64,000 nucleotides of DNA from Isoetes taiwanensis (taxonomy: Eukaryota > Streptophyta > Lycopodiopsida > Isoetales > Isoetaceae): NCBI GenBank assembly GCA_021234155.1, contig JAJEKV010000040.1, positions 12,850,719 to 12,914,718 of the forward strand, given 5' to 3'. The notes under the pieces are model-generated. The model ran no database searches. It saw nothing but the letters and a program-made list of their open reading frames with translations, and was not told the origin of the DNA. A program made the translations under genes and the position numbers. How positions within the stretch are numbered: the first letter of the stretch is position 1; every line of letters begins with the position of its first letter. Below are positions 22,100 to 33,479 of this stretch, one piece after another.

Positions 22100-25000
22100 T
22101 AAAACCTAAGGAAAACCACTCTACTCAGGGTTGGGCGAGGTGATCTTGAGAGGAGATGGTAGAGGTTACGCCGGGATCGGCCGAAGGTGTGAACCACCTC
22201 CATCCACGTTGGTCTTAGTGGGATGTTCGGCCATCGGCATAGCAACCGTCCATTCTCACGCCCGCGATTGTGGCGGCCTTGAAGGTCGGACAATTCATCT
22301 TGCGGGTAATCCCTCACGGCGGTTAGGTAGGCATAGTCGCGGTCCTCGTTCAAACGGCGGCCATCTTTGGCGCCATCGGTTCGCCGTTTACTCGGTTTGT
22401 CTTATATAGCCAAGCGAGGAACTCCTTGTCGGCGTGGACCAATGAGAATTATGCGTGTTGCAATGCAAGGCTCTTTCCTAAGCGAGAATCTTTTTCTCCC
22501 TTGCCAAATCTAGCGGTACTCTACCGACACATTACGTTTTCATGATATCCCACTTGAGTTACTTTGCATTAAATGCCCTTGCTTCTTTTCATACCCGTCA
22601 ACGAATTAATATGTGTCCTTTGGCCACATGCATCGATCAGCTTCTCTCCGTCTCATCCCCTCCGTTCATTGTTGTTTTCTCCCTTGCGTTTTTGAGGGGA
22701 CTTAGCCAAATTTTGCCTCTCAATACACTCCTTGGCATCTTTAGGCACGGCAGCACCATCAGCGGCTCGGTTTACGCCCTCATCATACCTCTTAAGCCTC
22801 CGGTTGTCGCCCCTAAAACCTTTTAGTTCCCTCTGGCCGTCCTCAGGTAGCAGCTTCGTCCTCCGCCTTTGAATCACTCGCCGTTTACGCAAATGCGTTA
22901 CCATGGCTGCAAGATTTTCTACACTTCAAGCTATTGCTCCCGAGGATCCGGCTCTTTTTGAGTGTATCATGTAGCGCCAGCACTAGTGAAGCCCTTGTTG
23001 GCCCAAATAAAGAAGTCATTTGAGCGGCGAAAGCTTCTGAATTCTCTCAAATGGAACTTAGGCTCCAATCACGACCAAGCTGAAGCAGTTCATCGCCAAT
23101 ATAAGTTAACGGCCGAATGGATACACCAGCGAGGTGATAGCACCACCATTTGTTGACTCAACATTTGATTCCCGAGGTATTTCATATTCCTTGCAAACCC
23201 ATGACGTTTATCATGATGCATATGCTGAGGATCCTAGATGTCCGCGAGTTTGGTGCACCTCCTTATCATGCCAATGTGCATCGTCGACCAATATGCGACA
23301 AACCTCCACGGAAACCTTTGTTAAGTTTTGCGTGGCGCAAGTTCCTTGGAGTATTATTCTATCAAGAACACCCATATCCAATAAGCCTTTCTATAACATG
23401 GTCATCAACTGCTACACACTCCAACCACCACATGATTGGCCCCAATTGATGTTCTATCTCGTCTTCTCCAAGAAGTGGACAGCGTTAGAGTGCCACTTCC
23501 ATTCTAGTTCTGTGGGAGGCCACCTTCAAGCCCTCATCGTCATTACTTCCCTCCCACCACAAAATTCTCATAATTCCACTCGGTCCTTCCACCAGACTAA
23601 CTTAGAGTTGGCACTTCACGCCCTTCTTCCCTTTGGTCATGTCCAAAATCAACACCATGTCTTTGTCTCCTCTCGGCTACACCATCGGTTCACACCATCT
23701 TTCCCAAACATCACAAACCAGAACTAGCAGGCTCCACCACCACAACACCCTCGTCGGTTGTTGTATACGATTATCGGCAGGATGCTCAAGCTCTTTGTTC
23801 TCAAGTTACAGAATCCCAGGCGGCTCTTATGAGCGGGGTTCAAATGGCACCCTAGAGGCCTCGATGCGGTACAGGTTGCTTCCAAAGGCGCCCTTTGCCC
23901 AAGTTGCAACTTTGAGCCAAACTTCAAGACAAGCCGCGGGCTCTCTTACGGGGCTCATACGGATCTCAAAGTGCAGGGATCAAGTCAGCCAACTTGCGGA
24001 TCAGCGGGGCTGACTCAATCCGGGAATTGATTTATTGGAGCACAACAAGTCCAAGAAGCTCTCACGGGTGGGGCAGAGATATTACCAAGCTCCTTGTACT
24101 CAGAACTTTGTGAAAATTTCAGCACTCAAGTTCAAAACCTTATACGGGCGGGGCGCTCAAATTGCCTCCTTGGCCATTTCGACTTTCTACACCACAGACC
24201 TCTCGGCTCACCTCTCTTCAAGATACGGCTTACGAGAGGTCTGCGGCTTGAAGATTCTTGATGGCAGCGGAGGGTGCGGGTGCCGTCTCAATACTCACGG
24301 GGCAATCCTCCTCCCGGTCAACACTTCGAAGCGAGATTAAAGTGACCAATCACGTCTTTGCTAGAAAGGACAGCAGGATCCGTGATCTTGAACGGTACTG
24401 CGGCAAGCTATTGATCTGGCGATGAGGGCTCAAAAGCGAAACGGCGGCCATCACAGCCATTATTAACAGAGTGCCTTTGACTTTTGATTCCTTCACCGCT
24501 ATCGCGATTATGTGGTTGCTTTCGCTACCTCTTCCTTTCGAGTGGCATGCGGCGGATGGACACAATGGATATTCCCCGAGCACCTTCCCAGATTTTCGGT
24601 TGGCGAGAACTCTCCATTGAAGACAAGGGTTATGCTGTGCCCTTTTGGTCTTGCCCCCCAGTCTCCTTACAACTTGTGCCGATCGGACTTTATCACCTTG
24701 AGTTGTTCGGCCCATGGCTTACATATTTCATGATTTCTATGCGGGTGATACGGGGAACACTTAGAGATGGGCCACGCCCGGCTCTTTGAGAATTTATTGC
24801 GTGCGGTGGTTGCTTGAGGATAACAATCCATATCTTTGGCGATCATGCCGGACCACACTCTTCATCGAGGGTACATGCACGAGCTTGCCAATCATTTATC
24901 TCGGCAAGCGGAAGGCGGCTACCATGATAAGGAAGTATCTAGGACATTAGAGGATCTTCCTATGCACAAATTTATATGCGGCACCTCGCGAGGTTATAAT

Positions 25001-25826
25001 CAATTACGGACTCTGTTGGATAGCAAGAGCGGTCCCCGGGATGGGATAACCCTCCTATCAACTCTCAACTCTACTGCTTCTCTTTGGGATGGATTACAAT
25101 TGTCAAGCTCTTGATCAGGATCTTGTCGATCAATTGAGACGCTCGGCCAACCCATACGGGCATGGTTCCTTCTCCCTATGCTTCACAAGTACCTCCACGC
25201 CCGGAGTTCTGACTTTCGATTGGCGCCTCCCCTTTTGGACCAAGGTCATGGATAGTCATCGTTGGACTCCACCTCGGATCTCGGCGGATCGGTGGGATCC
25301 GCGTTTTTGTTCGCCCGCTCACATTGGGAAGAAAGGTGCCACTCACGGATACCACCAATTGGATCTATATTGCTAATGGCGTGGTTAGCTTATGTGCGGC
25401 CGGATGGCTTCATGGTCTTGACACCTTCTTGCGAATGCCACCACCTCACACGATCCTTGGAGTCCATCTTTAAGCGGTTTTGTCTTTTGCTCTCAAATGC
25501 ATTTTACTTTCAGCTCGCCGTCGGCGTCATTTTCCTTTGCAATCGAATACGGTCGGTGCTAGCCTTGAACTGCCTCCTCATGGAATGTCGATACATTTCT
25601 TGAGCGCCCATCTTTGCCCTTGAAGATATAGATGCGATCTAAGCTTTCTTGTGTCGCGAGATCGCCCTTGGCCACAACACTCCTCACGCTCTTCAAACCG
25701 CCCGGGGATCTCATTGGCGGTACCATAATGGTGCGATCCTCACTCCGTGAGGATCCTACTTTCGAGCCAGGATGGCTTTCAGCCCTCGAAACCCCTTCCT
25801 CCTTTTCTTCACTCACGGTGTCGTTT
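22100..25826 (+). other. Extra 3.7-kb region between integrase and 3' LTR; probable additional ORF
   Basis: After the integrase, element 1 carries 3.7 kb that is collinear in element 2 (41,110-44,905). A likely plus-strand ORF starts MAARFSTLQAIAPEDPALFE at 22,902. Further matching peptide pieces include IDSTF-D-RGISYSLQT (near 23,150-23,205), YHANVHRRP (near 23,270), IQNLLEHNKSK in element 2 with a collinear match here near 24,040, and PLTDTT-NWIYIANGVV (25,345-25,390). Part looks coiled-coil-like. I do not recognise the family. Additional ORFs at this position are known in some long plant Ty3/gypsy lineages. 22,100-22,900 looks non-coding. Confidence 0.5.
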
Positions 25827-25836
25827 GGTGGGGGAG
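25827..25836 (+). promoter_or_regulatory. Polypurine tract, gypsy element 1
   Basis: GGTGGGGGAG abuts the TG start of the 3' LTR. Element 2 has the same tract at 44,906-44,916. Confidence 0.6.
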
Positions 25837-26407
25837 TGTCCAGTCTGTGCCTCACAGTGCAAGGACTATTCATCCTCTGACGGAACCGAGGTCAAGCTCA
25901 AGGATCCTCGGTCGACCACGGGTCAGCCATCAAAGGCTGTTGAGAAGACCAAGCGGCCGGAACCCGCATGATCAAAAGCCTATCAGAGAGCGCCCTTTCG
26001 GACAAGTGGCCGGCCCGTCACCGCCAGCGTCGGCGTCGGCCTTGATTCTAGGCACTTCAAGAGCGCCCACATTCACCTGCGTCGGGCCTCCTTCGAGGTG
26101 ACGCAGAGATCGGTCGAGGTGTACATATTAGGTGAGGCCATTGTACTATATATATGACTAGAGCTGCACATGAGCTCTAAGATGAGTTTTGAGTCTTGTC
26201 TCCTTCGAGTTCTTCTCTCTGTGCGAGCTCCATTATGTTCATCATTGATATCAAAGGAAGCTTATCATTTTCATATCATTTTGTTTTCTTCTTCTTCTTC
26301 TCTTCTACTTGCAAATCGTGACATAGTCCCAGGACTCTCTGTTAGATCCACGGGTCCTCCACGAGAATTTGTCTTCAGGGAAGTTCGAACTTGAGACCCC
26401 CAAGCGA
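25837..26407 (+). repeat. 3' LTR of gypsy element 1
   Basis: Collinear with the 5' LTR over its whole length, with TATA at 26,147-26,155 and the flanking palindrome. The right end is fixed by the array sequence GCATGGGAACG that resumes at 26,408. Confidence 0.85.
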
Positions 26408-27745
26408 GCATGGGAACGTGTTTTTATTAATAAGGACTTAGCGAGCCTGTTAGGGTGAGCCAATGCCTGAGTTCCCCATAAGGACTTATGCAGGCACATT
26501 TTTCTACGTAATAGTCATTGTCCCAAAAAATTTCCCTTTCCAGAATTTCCCTCTTCCTTTCTTTCTTCTAGAGGTATCTCTTCTTCTGGAGTCGCAGTTC
26601 TGGTAGAGCTGTTTTGGTCGAGCAATTTCGCTTCTTCCTCTAGAGGTATAGTTCAAGTGGATTGCTTGCCGCATTCTCTTGGCCATTTGAAAGAGGCAGT
26701 GAGGAGGCTATAGAGGCAGGGACAGGAGGCAGGTATGTAGCTATATTTTCAACCTTGTATTGCTCTTACTTATACAGGAAAGTATGCAGGGGTTTTCAAT
26801 CATATTCAACCATTTGCAGAAGCGAGAATAAGAGCCGATTCTCGTAGTAAGTCATCAGCATGGGCATGGTATAAGCATGGCAGAGGAGCCGCCGCTTCTA
26901 GATTCGAAAACAACGTTTAAACTGAAATGCACGTTTAAACTGAAAGTTGTGGAGGTAAACTAGCCATGCTGCAAGCCAGAGAAATTCCCCCCCAAAAAGA
27001 AAAAAACCATATTTTGTGGGAATACAAACTATTCGTCAAGCCAATAAAACAACCGAAAACAACAAGTAGCAAAATCATGAAGATTAGACAGAGATGTTTT
27101 AAGTTTTCTCATGAGCATTTAAGGAATTACAGGTTGTAGAAGCCACCCAATGTGATGCCACACAATAAATATTGGATATGTTCTAAAAAACAACAAATGC
27201 AATAATATCTTGCTTGGAGTTGAAGACAAAATTCTTGAGCATTATAGCTTTATGTAAGGATGGTATCAATCACGATGATATGTAGCTTGAACAAAGTTGT
27301 TGAACATTATGACACACCTCTAGGAAGATGTGTAAATGCTTACTTTTTTAGTAGTAATGTAATGGAAAACATGGATACATTTCTCATCTCGTTTTGAAAA
27401 TTGAGAATAGAAGATTATGGAATAGAATAGAATAGAATAGAATAGAATAGAATAGAATAGATTTTTTAGAATAGAATAGAATGGAGCAAATATGGCACAT
27501 TGAAGCGTTACAAATGTGTGAGGAGGACCTAGCTTGAAGAAGTTCATAGGAGAAAAGGTTGAGATTTAATGATCTAGTATATGGCTATAAATTTTTAGGT
27601 GACGTATCTCAATGCCTGAAATTGGCAATGGTGCGTGGCGATTAAGAGTTATCTTGATCATTGGCGTGATTGGTGAGGAAGTTGCAAAGTACCCTTCTTC
27701 TAGAAGCCCAGAATAATTCCTGGGCCATGTATGCAGCCATGTCGG
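26408..27745 (+). repeat. Tandem-array block I
   Basis: Non-coding block running from GCATGGGAACGTGTTTTTAT through AAGGACTTAGCGAGCCTGTT, TTTCTTCTAGAGG, GGCATGGTATAAGCATGG and GAGCAAATATGGCACATTGA to the tail GGGCCATGTATGCAG. Blocks II, III, I' and III' share this order. A 60-codon frame around 26,662-26,840 reaches a GGCAG/GTATGTAG donor-like site, so the block may derive from a transcribed gene piece, but I cannot identify one. Confidence 0.8.
27421..27483 (+). repeat. (AATAG)n microsatellite
   Basis: Eight AATAG units at 27,421-27,460, a short ATTTTTTAG break, then further units to 27,483. It is present in block I and its duplicate I' (46,509-46,565) but not in blocks II or III, which helps pair the blocks. 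Confidence 0.95.
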
Positions 27746-29150
27746 GTCAGAGAGAGCATGGGAACGGGTTTTTATTGATAAGGACTTAGCGAGCCTGTTA
27801 GGGTGAGCCAATGTCTGAGGACTTATGCCGGCACATTTTTCTACGTAATAGTCATTGTCCCAAAAAATTTCCCTTTCCAGAATTTCCCTACATTTTCTTT
27901 CTTCTAGAGGCATCTCTTCTTCTAAGTCGCCTTGATTCGGTAGAGCAATTCGTTTCTTCCTCTAGAGTGCAGTTCAGTGGATTGCTTCAGCATTCTCTTA
28001 GCCATTTGAAAGAAGCGTGAGAGGCTATAGAAGCGAGGCGAGGCGGTATGTAGTATATTTCAACCTTGTATTGCTCTTACTTATACGAGAAGGGAAAGTA
28101 TGCGGGGGTTTTCAATCATATTCAACCATTTTATGAATAGGAATAAGAGCCAATTCTCGTAGTAGAAGTCATGGCATAGGCATGGTATAAGCATGGCAAA
28201 GAAGCTGGCAAGCCACAGATTCAAAACAGTTTAAACTAAAATGCACTAATTTAGAAGTGAATTTGAAGGATTCACCAAAACCATAAAAAATCTAAAGATT
28301 TAGATAAAAAGAATCTTTCATTATTTTTAGCGAGAAATTATGCCTCTTGAAAATAGTGATTGACATTTTCATGAAGAGAAAGTCCCCCTCCTCCTCCCCA
28401 AAAAGATAAATAAATAAATAAGTTGTAGGTAAAACTAGCCATGCTGCAAAATAGAGAAACCCCTCCCACAAAAGAAAGAAAAAACCATATTTTGTGGGAA
28501 TACAAACTATTCGTCAAGCCAATAAAACAACCGAAAATAACAAGTACTAAAATCATGAAGATTAGACAGAGATGTTTTAAGTTTTCTCATGAGCATTTAA
28601 GGAATTACACGTTGTAGAAGCCACCCAATGTGATGCCACACAATAAATATTGGATATGTTCTAAAAAACAAAAAATGCAATAATATGCGCAGTTGAACAA
28701 AGTTCTTGAGCATTATAGCTTGTAATAAAGGATGGTATCCAAAAAATGCAGTAATATGTAGCTTGAACAAAGTTGTTGAACATTATGACACACCAGTAGG
28801 AAGATGTGTAATTGTTTACCTTTTTAGTAGTAATGTAATGGAAAACATGGATATATTTCTCATCTCATTTTGGAAACTAGGAATATAAGATTAAGGAGCA
28901 AATATGGCACATTGAAGCGTTACAAATGTGTGAGGAGGGCCTAGCTTGAAGAAGTTCATAGCAGAAAAGGTTGAGAGTTAATGATCTAGCATATGGCTTT
29001 AAATTTTTAGGTGACGTATCTCAATGCCCAAAGTGGCAATGAATTAAAGTGCTTGATAGAGTTCTGGTGATCCTTTGGCGGCGATTTTAGCCGAGTTGCC
29101 CAAAAGGTGCCGAAGCCCAAGCCGATTCCTGGGCCATGTATGCAGCCATG
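27746..29150 (+). repeat. Tandem-array block II
   Basis: Second array block. Its start carries a private variant (GCCAATGTCTGAGGACTTATGCC, 23 bp at about 27,809, given here as positions only beyond GCCAATGTCTGAGG) that recurs at the start of block III'. It lacks the AATAG repeat. The region TTCTTCTAAGTCGCCTTGAT shows the CAG/CTG corruption seen elsewhere. No full-length counterpart exists in the second duplication copy. Confidence 0.8.
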
Positions 29151-30447
29151 TCGGGTCAGAGAGAGAATGGGAACGTGTTTTTCTATGCCTTGGCTTCTAA
29201 GTCCAAGTCATTGTTGGGCTCATGGAAACCGACTCTTAGCCCTTTTATTTCTACAATATCATCGATGACCTTTGTCTGCCTCTGATGATTTCCAATGCCT
29301 CTTATGTTAGGGATAATGCGCCCACCTAGGCCCTTATGTGGGATAAGGACTTAGCGAGCCTGTTAGGGTGAGCCAATGCCTGAGCCCCCTGTAAGGACTT
29401 ATGCAGGCACATTTTTCTATGTAATGGTCATTGTCCAAAAAAAATCCCCTTTCCAGAATTTCCCTCTTCATTTCTTTCTTCTAGAGGCGCCTCTTCTTCT
29501 GGAGTTGCAGTTCTGGTAGAGCTGTTTTGGTCGAGCAATTTCTCTTCTTTCCCTAGAGGTACAGTTTCGATGGATCTTCTTGCTTGCCGCATTCTCTTGG
29601 CCATTTGAAAGAAGCGTGAGGCTTCTCGAGGCAAGAGGCGAGGCGGGTATGTAGCTATATTTCCAACCTTGTATTGCTCTTACTTATCTAGGAAAGTATC
29701 TGAGGGGTTTTCAATCATATTGACCACTTTGCAGAACATGAATAAGAGCTGATTCTAGAAGTAGTAAGTCATCGGCATAGGCATGGTATAAGCATGGCGG
29801 AGGAGGAGCAGCTTCTAAATCAAAACAACGTTTAAGCTGAAATGCACTAATTTAGAAGTGCTAAAAAGAGTCTTCGTTGTTTTTTGACGAATATGCCTCT
29901 TGAAAATAGTGATTGACATTGTGATGAAAGCCCCACCACCACAAGAAAATAAAATAAAAAATTGTGTGGAGCTAAACTAGCCATTACAGAGGAAACTTCC
30001 CCCCAAAAGAAAAAACCATATTTTTATGGGAATACGAACTATTCGTCAAGCCAATAAAACAGCAAAAACAACAAGCAGCAAAATCATGAAGATTAGATAG
30101 AGATGTTTTAAGTTTTTCTCATGAGCATTTAAGAATATTGGATAAGTTCTAAAACACCCGAAATGCAATAATAATGCGCAGTTGAACAAAGTTCTTGAGC
30201 ATTTTTAGCTTGTATTAAGGATGGTATCCGAGAAAAGAAAATGCAGTAATATGTTTGAACATTATGGGTAAGATGGGTAAATGTTTTACTTTTGTAGTAA
30301 TGTAATGGAAAACATGGATTATATTTCTCATCTTATTTTGAAAACTGAATAGAATTAAGGAGTAAATATGGCACATGAAGCGGTATAAATGTGTGAGAAG
30401 GGCCTAACTTGAAGAAGTTCGATGGAGAAAAGGTTGAGATTTAATGT
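29151..30447 (+). repeat. Tandem-array block III
   Basis: Third block. Between GGGAACGTGTTTTT and ATAAGGACTTAGCGAG it has about 165 bp of unrelated sequence (29,175-29,338) absent from all other blocks. The rest follows the array order until GAGATTTAATG at about 30,445, where it passes into the upstream region of pseudogene E1. Confidence 0.8.
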
Positions 30448-30479
30448 AGTTAATCTAATTTTTGCACTCTTGTGCTCTG

Positions 30480-31300
30480 TGCCTGAGGGAGCTTCTAAAG
30501 GTATAATTGCCTCCTTACATACTCTTTGAGGTCAAATATAAGCCACGTTATGCCAAAGAAATGGTATTGCAATGTACCGCAAGGCTTCCATCAACAGATT
30601 TTCCTCGTTTCTAATTTCTTTACAAATTTGCAGCTTCTTGGGCCCGATTTTTCAATCACTGCTATTGTAGGAAAGCTAAGTTTGATATGTATGAAATAAA
30701 AGCCACCACATGTGGCTCGCTGGAATAAATAAATGTGAACACAAAGGCAACATGGCCATTGTTCAAAATGACGGCATGCCCTGTTCGTTGCTTTTTTCTT
30801 CTTATAATCTGAACCATTTGATCAAGGACCACACTTACTATTGCACGTTGTCTTATTTTGTTGAATAACACATTCTACACAAAGTAATTTGAAGACTTAT
30901 TGTACAATAATATTGTGAAATAAGTTCAGATTGATAATACAATATTGACAGTACAATAACACTTATTACGTTGAATAATAAGTTCGTTATTATTGTCTTT
31001 GTCATTTCTGTTTCCCTCTTTTTTTTTTTTTTTCCTCCCTACGATTATTTCTATCTATAAATGCAACCTTGGAGCAACACGAAATATCCAAAAGTGCAAT
31101 GGCAAAGTTTGGGATTGAACATTTGTTCGTAGTAATCTTGTTATGTGTGGTGGTTGTTCTATTTCCAGTTATTCTATTATTTGTTATTTCTGTGGTGTCT
31201 CCATTATTTTGTTGGTCTGAAATATCAATTCAATGGAATGATCAGAGTTCATTGACTTCAGTTGCAGCAAATGTAAATCCCAAGTTACTGCTGTGATACT
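30480..31300 (+). pseudogene. Aegerolysin orphan signal-peptide exon E1 with its upstream region
   Basis: On the plus strand, 31,099-31,158 encodes MAKFGIEHLFVVILLCVVVV, nearly the signal peptide of aegerolysin copies A-D, with a TATA box at 31,056-31,061. After about 20 codons the sequence leaves the family (LFPVI...) and no exon 2 follows. The 600 bp upstream (30,480-31,098) matches, inverted, the upstream region of copy C (36,498-37,092). It therefore looks like a truncated gene that kept its promoter. An open frame continues to 31,296 but has no aegerolysin-like residues. Confidence 0.7.
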
Positions 31301-32370
31301 CTGGTACATTCACAGGAGTGGTGCATCTTATCAAATAAGGTTTTTCTCAAGCGTATTTCTAAATGATTCTATAACTGTTGTATTTATTTTCTGCCTGCAC
31401 ATGTAAAAGATATGTAATAATCAACCTAAAAATGATTAATTCAGCAGACAAGCAAAAGATTAACGCAAAAGATCTCTAATTAGCGTCAACATGGCAAAAA
31501 ACTAATGTAGTGATGAAGAAAAGAGAATGAAGAAAAAAACGAAGTGCAGCTGAATGCCGAACATGATGGATGCTCTCAGTCTTAAAATCAGGATCTTTGT
31601 CCAAAAATTTCCTTTCTAGAATTTCCCTGTTCCTTTATTTCTTCTAGAGGCGGCTCTTCTTCTAGAGTCGCAATTCAGTCAAACAGTTTCTCTTCTTCCA
31701 TTCATTCTTCCATTCATTGAAGAAAGGTATATCTTTCATTCCACCGTTTATAATCTGTTGCTATGTCATTTTCCATTCTACTCTCTATGCAGCTTTGTCA
31801 ATATGCTAAGCACATAGATACAGGATTTCTATATAGTAGACTCTATGCTTGTCTCTATAGTTCATAAGCAATTTGCTTTCAACAGTACAGGAGAGTGTGC
31901 CAAGGATCAGGTAAGACGTGCCTTCTTATTCCTTGATTATTTACAAGTTTATTTGGTAACGATATCTCAAGAACTAGCATGGATAGGTATCAGACAATCG
32001 ATCATGCCCTGTTTAACATAAACCAATTAAATGAAATATAAACATAAACGCAAAGCAATCCTTAGTAATGAAGCATTCATTGATTTTTCAGTTCTCGGCT
32101 TAAGCCTTACTAAACCGATAAACTCATTTTCAGACGTTTTTACAAGACGACCAAGTTCATATCATCATGAACAGGTTCTAGAACAATTCTAAATATGTGC
32201 TAAAGAAACCTTGCTAATAAGATCCAGTTCTAACTTTGTCAAAAAACTCTGGCCATTCCATTGAATGGTTATTTCAGATCGACCTTGAAGTTGAATTATT
32301 CACAATAATAATAACTTCAAACAGAACAAACGTAGGCCATATAAAGGCAAAGGAAAGGCAAGGGAGATGG
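31300..32370. other. Spacer between E1 and A, with one stray array motif
   Basis: No gene seen. At 31,590-31,710 the stretch TTTCCTTTCTAGAATTTCCC through TCTTCTAGAGTCGCAATTCA repeats a segment found inside every array block (for example 26,530-26,620), and it recurs at 49,130-49,225. The remainder is collinear with 48,700-49,890. Confidence 0.6.
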
Positions 32371-33073
32371 TCAGAAGCAGAGATGGTATTAGAAATCCAT
32401 GTGGCACTAGAAAGTGGCTCTAAGATGGGTGCCACCAGAATGTGGCCTGTGATCTGGAAATACTCTGTGAAACTTCTGGATGCTATAATAGCTGTTTATA
32501 CATCCATAGCAGGCATCGAAATTGATATGAGCTACTTTGTACTGGTATTGGGGGTCACTATAGTAGATATCCATAGGAGCCGTCGGTACCTGGAGACAGT
32601 TCCTTCCAGCAGCTATTCTGAGCTCGCCTCCTGCGTATACTGTTTTTCCATTTGGACTGCCAATCTCTGTGCTGTAATCTCCCCAGCCTGGTACCCATTT
32701 TCCATACCCTAAGCTCGCCCCTGAAACTGATAGATACTCTGGCGCTCCTTGACCCACATACCATATGCTGATTTGCGCCCAATCATCTTCTCCTTTTAAT
32801 TTTCCTTCACCTGCACAGCATCCGGTAAACACATGTTCAGTTTTTTTTTAAATCCCCTGCGCAATTCCTCCACCTTTTGCTCAAACCACAAACACAACCA
32901 CAACCATATCAGTATGAATTGCTTGATTTTTCACCTCTGGATTGAATTATGGAACTTCCATTCTTTATTTCCACGATTTCGCCGCCTTCTTTTCCTTCTC
33001 CTTCTCCCAACGAAACAACAACCAGACAGAACAATATTACCACGAAAAGATATTCAATCCCAAACTTTGCCAT
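32371..33073 (-). pseudogene. Aegerolysin-like gene, copy A (frameshifted)
   Basis: Sister of copy B at an offset of 17,534 bp. Exon 1 (33,073-32,935), the 124-nt intron (32,934-32,811) and the start of exon 2 are identical in translation to B: signal peptide, GEGKLKGEDD, then the aegerolysin core to GGELRIAA. From about 32,630 downward small indels shift the frame and partly restore it (IYYSDPQYQYK is back in frame), two residues near the CYGC motif differ, and a stop falls before the natural end. As written it cannot make the full protein. Either a recent pseudogene or a real gene damaged by sequencing error; raw reads decide. Confidence 0.7.
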
Positions 33074-33112
33074 TGCTCTTTTTGATATTTCCCATCGCTC
33101 CTGATATTGCAT

Positions 33113-33119
33113 TTTTATA
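33113..33119 (-). promoter_or_regulatory. TATA box of aegerolysin copy A
   Basis: TATAAAA on the minus strand, 40-46 nt upstream of the ATG at 33,073. It is identical in sequence and spacing to copy B. Confidence 0.65.
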
Positions 33120-33246
33120 GATACAGATCATAGTATAGGGGAAAAAAAAAAAGGAAAGAAAGGAAATTAATAATACCTAGGACGTACAGTGGTTGAGAGA
33201 GATGACAAAGAACAAAGACGAATTAATTAATAATACGTAGAACGTG

Positions 33247-33474
33247 CCAGTGGCCATGTGGTATTGGGGATGGAAACAGGAGATGATTCCAGGGGTCCCA
33301 CGACCGGCGGCAGCGGAGCGAGTCCTGGAATCAACGACCTGTTTCGATCCCCTAACATGGCAACTGGGGAGAATCTAAAATTTGATCCGTTTACCTGTTC
33401 TTGACCTGTTGAGCGGAATCAAGCCCACCGCTTTTCCATTCCGGAGGCTGAATGGGCTCCCCAGTTGCCATGTT
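33247..33474. repeat. Foldback element upstream of copy A
   Basis: Imperfect inverted arms of about 45 bp (33,247-33,293 and 33,324-33,367) share CCAGTGGCCATGT/CCAGTTGCCATGT, GGAAACAGG and GATTCCAGG. A third arm segment at 33,457-33,474 is again complementary to the second arm (CTCCCCAGTTGCCATGTT). It lies about 175-400 bp upstream of the copy A ATG. The same structure precedes copy B. Confidence 0.7.
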
Positions 33475-33479
33475 ACACT

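Larger units (their letters stand above)
15455..26407 (+). mobile_element. Full-length Ty3/gypsy element 1 (10.95 kb), frameshifted
   Basis: Bounded by two LTRs of about 571-574 bp that share TATA box, palindrome and termini. GCATG occurs at 15,449-15,453 and 26,408-26,412, a candidate 5-bp target duplication. Internally the order is gag with zinc knuckles, protease, RT, RNase H, integrase, then about 3.7 kb of further sequence before the 3' LTR. Pol order (integrase last) makes it Ty3/gypsy. Long elements with post-integrase sequence are typical of the Tat/Athila side of the superfamily, but the lineage is not proven. All frames are interrupted. Confidence 0.85.

Noticed and set aside
32236..32712. 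158-codon plus-strand frame over aegerolysin copy A
   Set aside because: It is antisense to the aegerolysin exon 2; the minus strand has the family motifs.
32833..33120. Identical 95-codon plus-strand frames at 32,833 and 50,367
   Set aside because: Both are antisense to aegerolysin exon 1 and the intron; the identity reflects the segmental duplication, not a gene.
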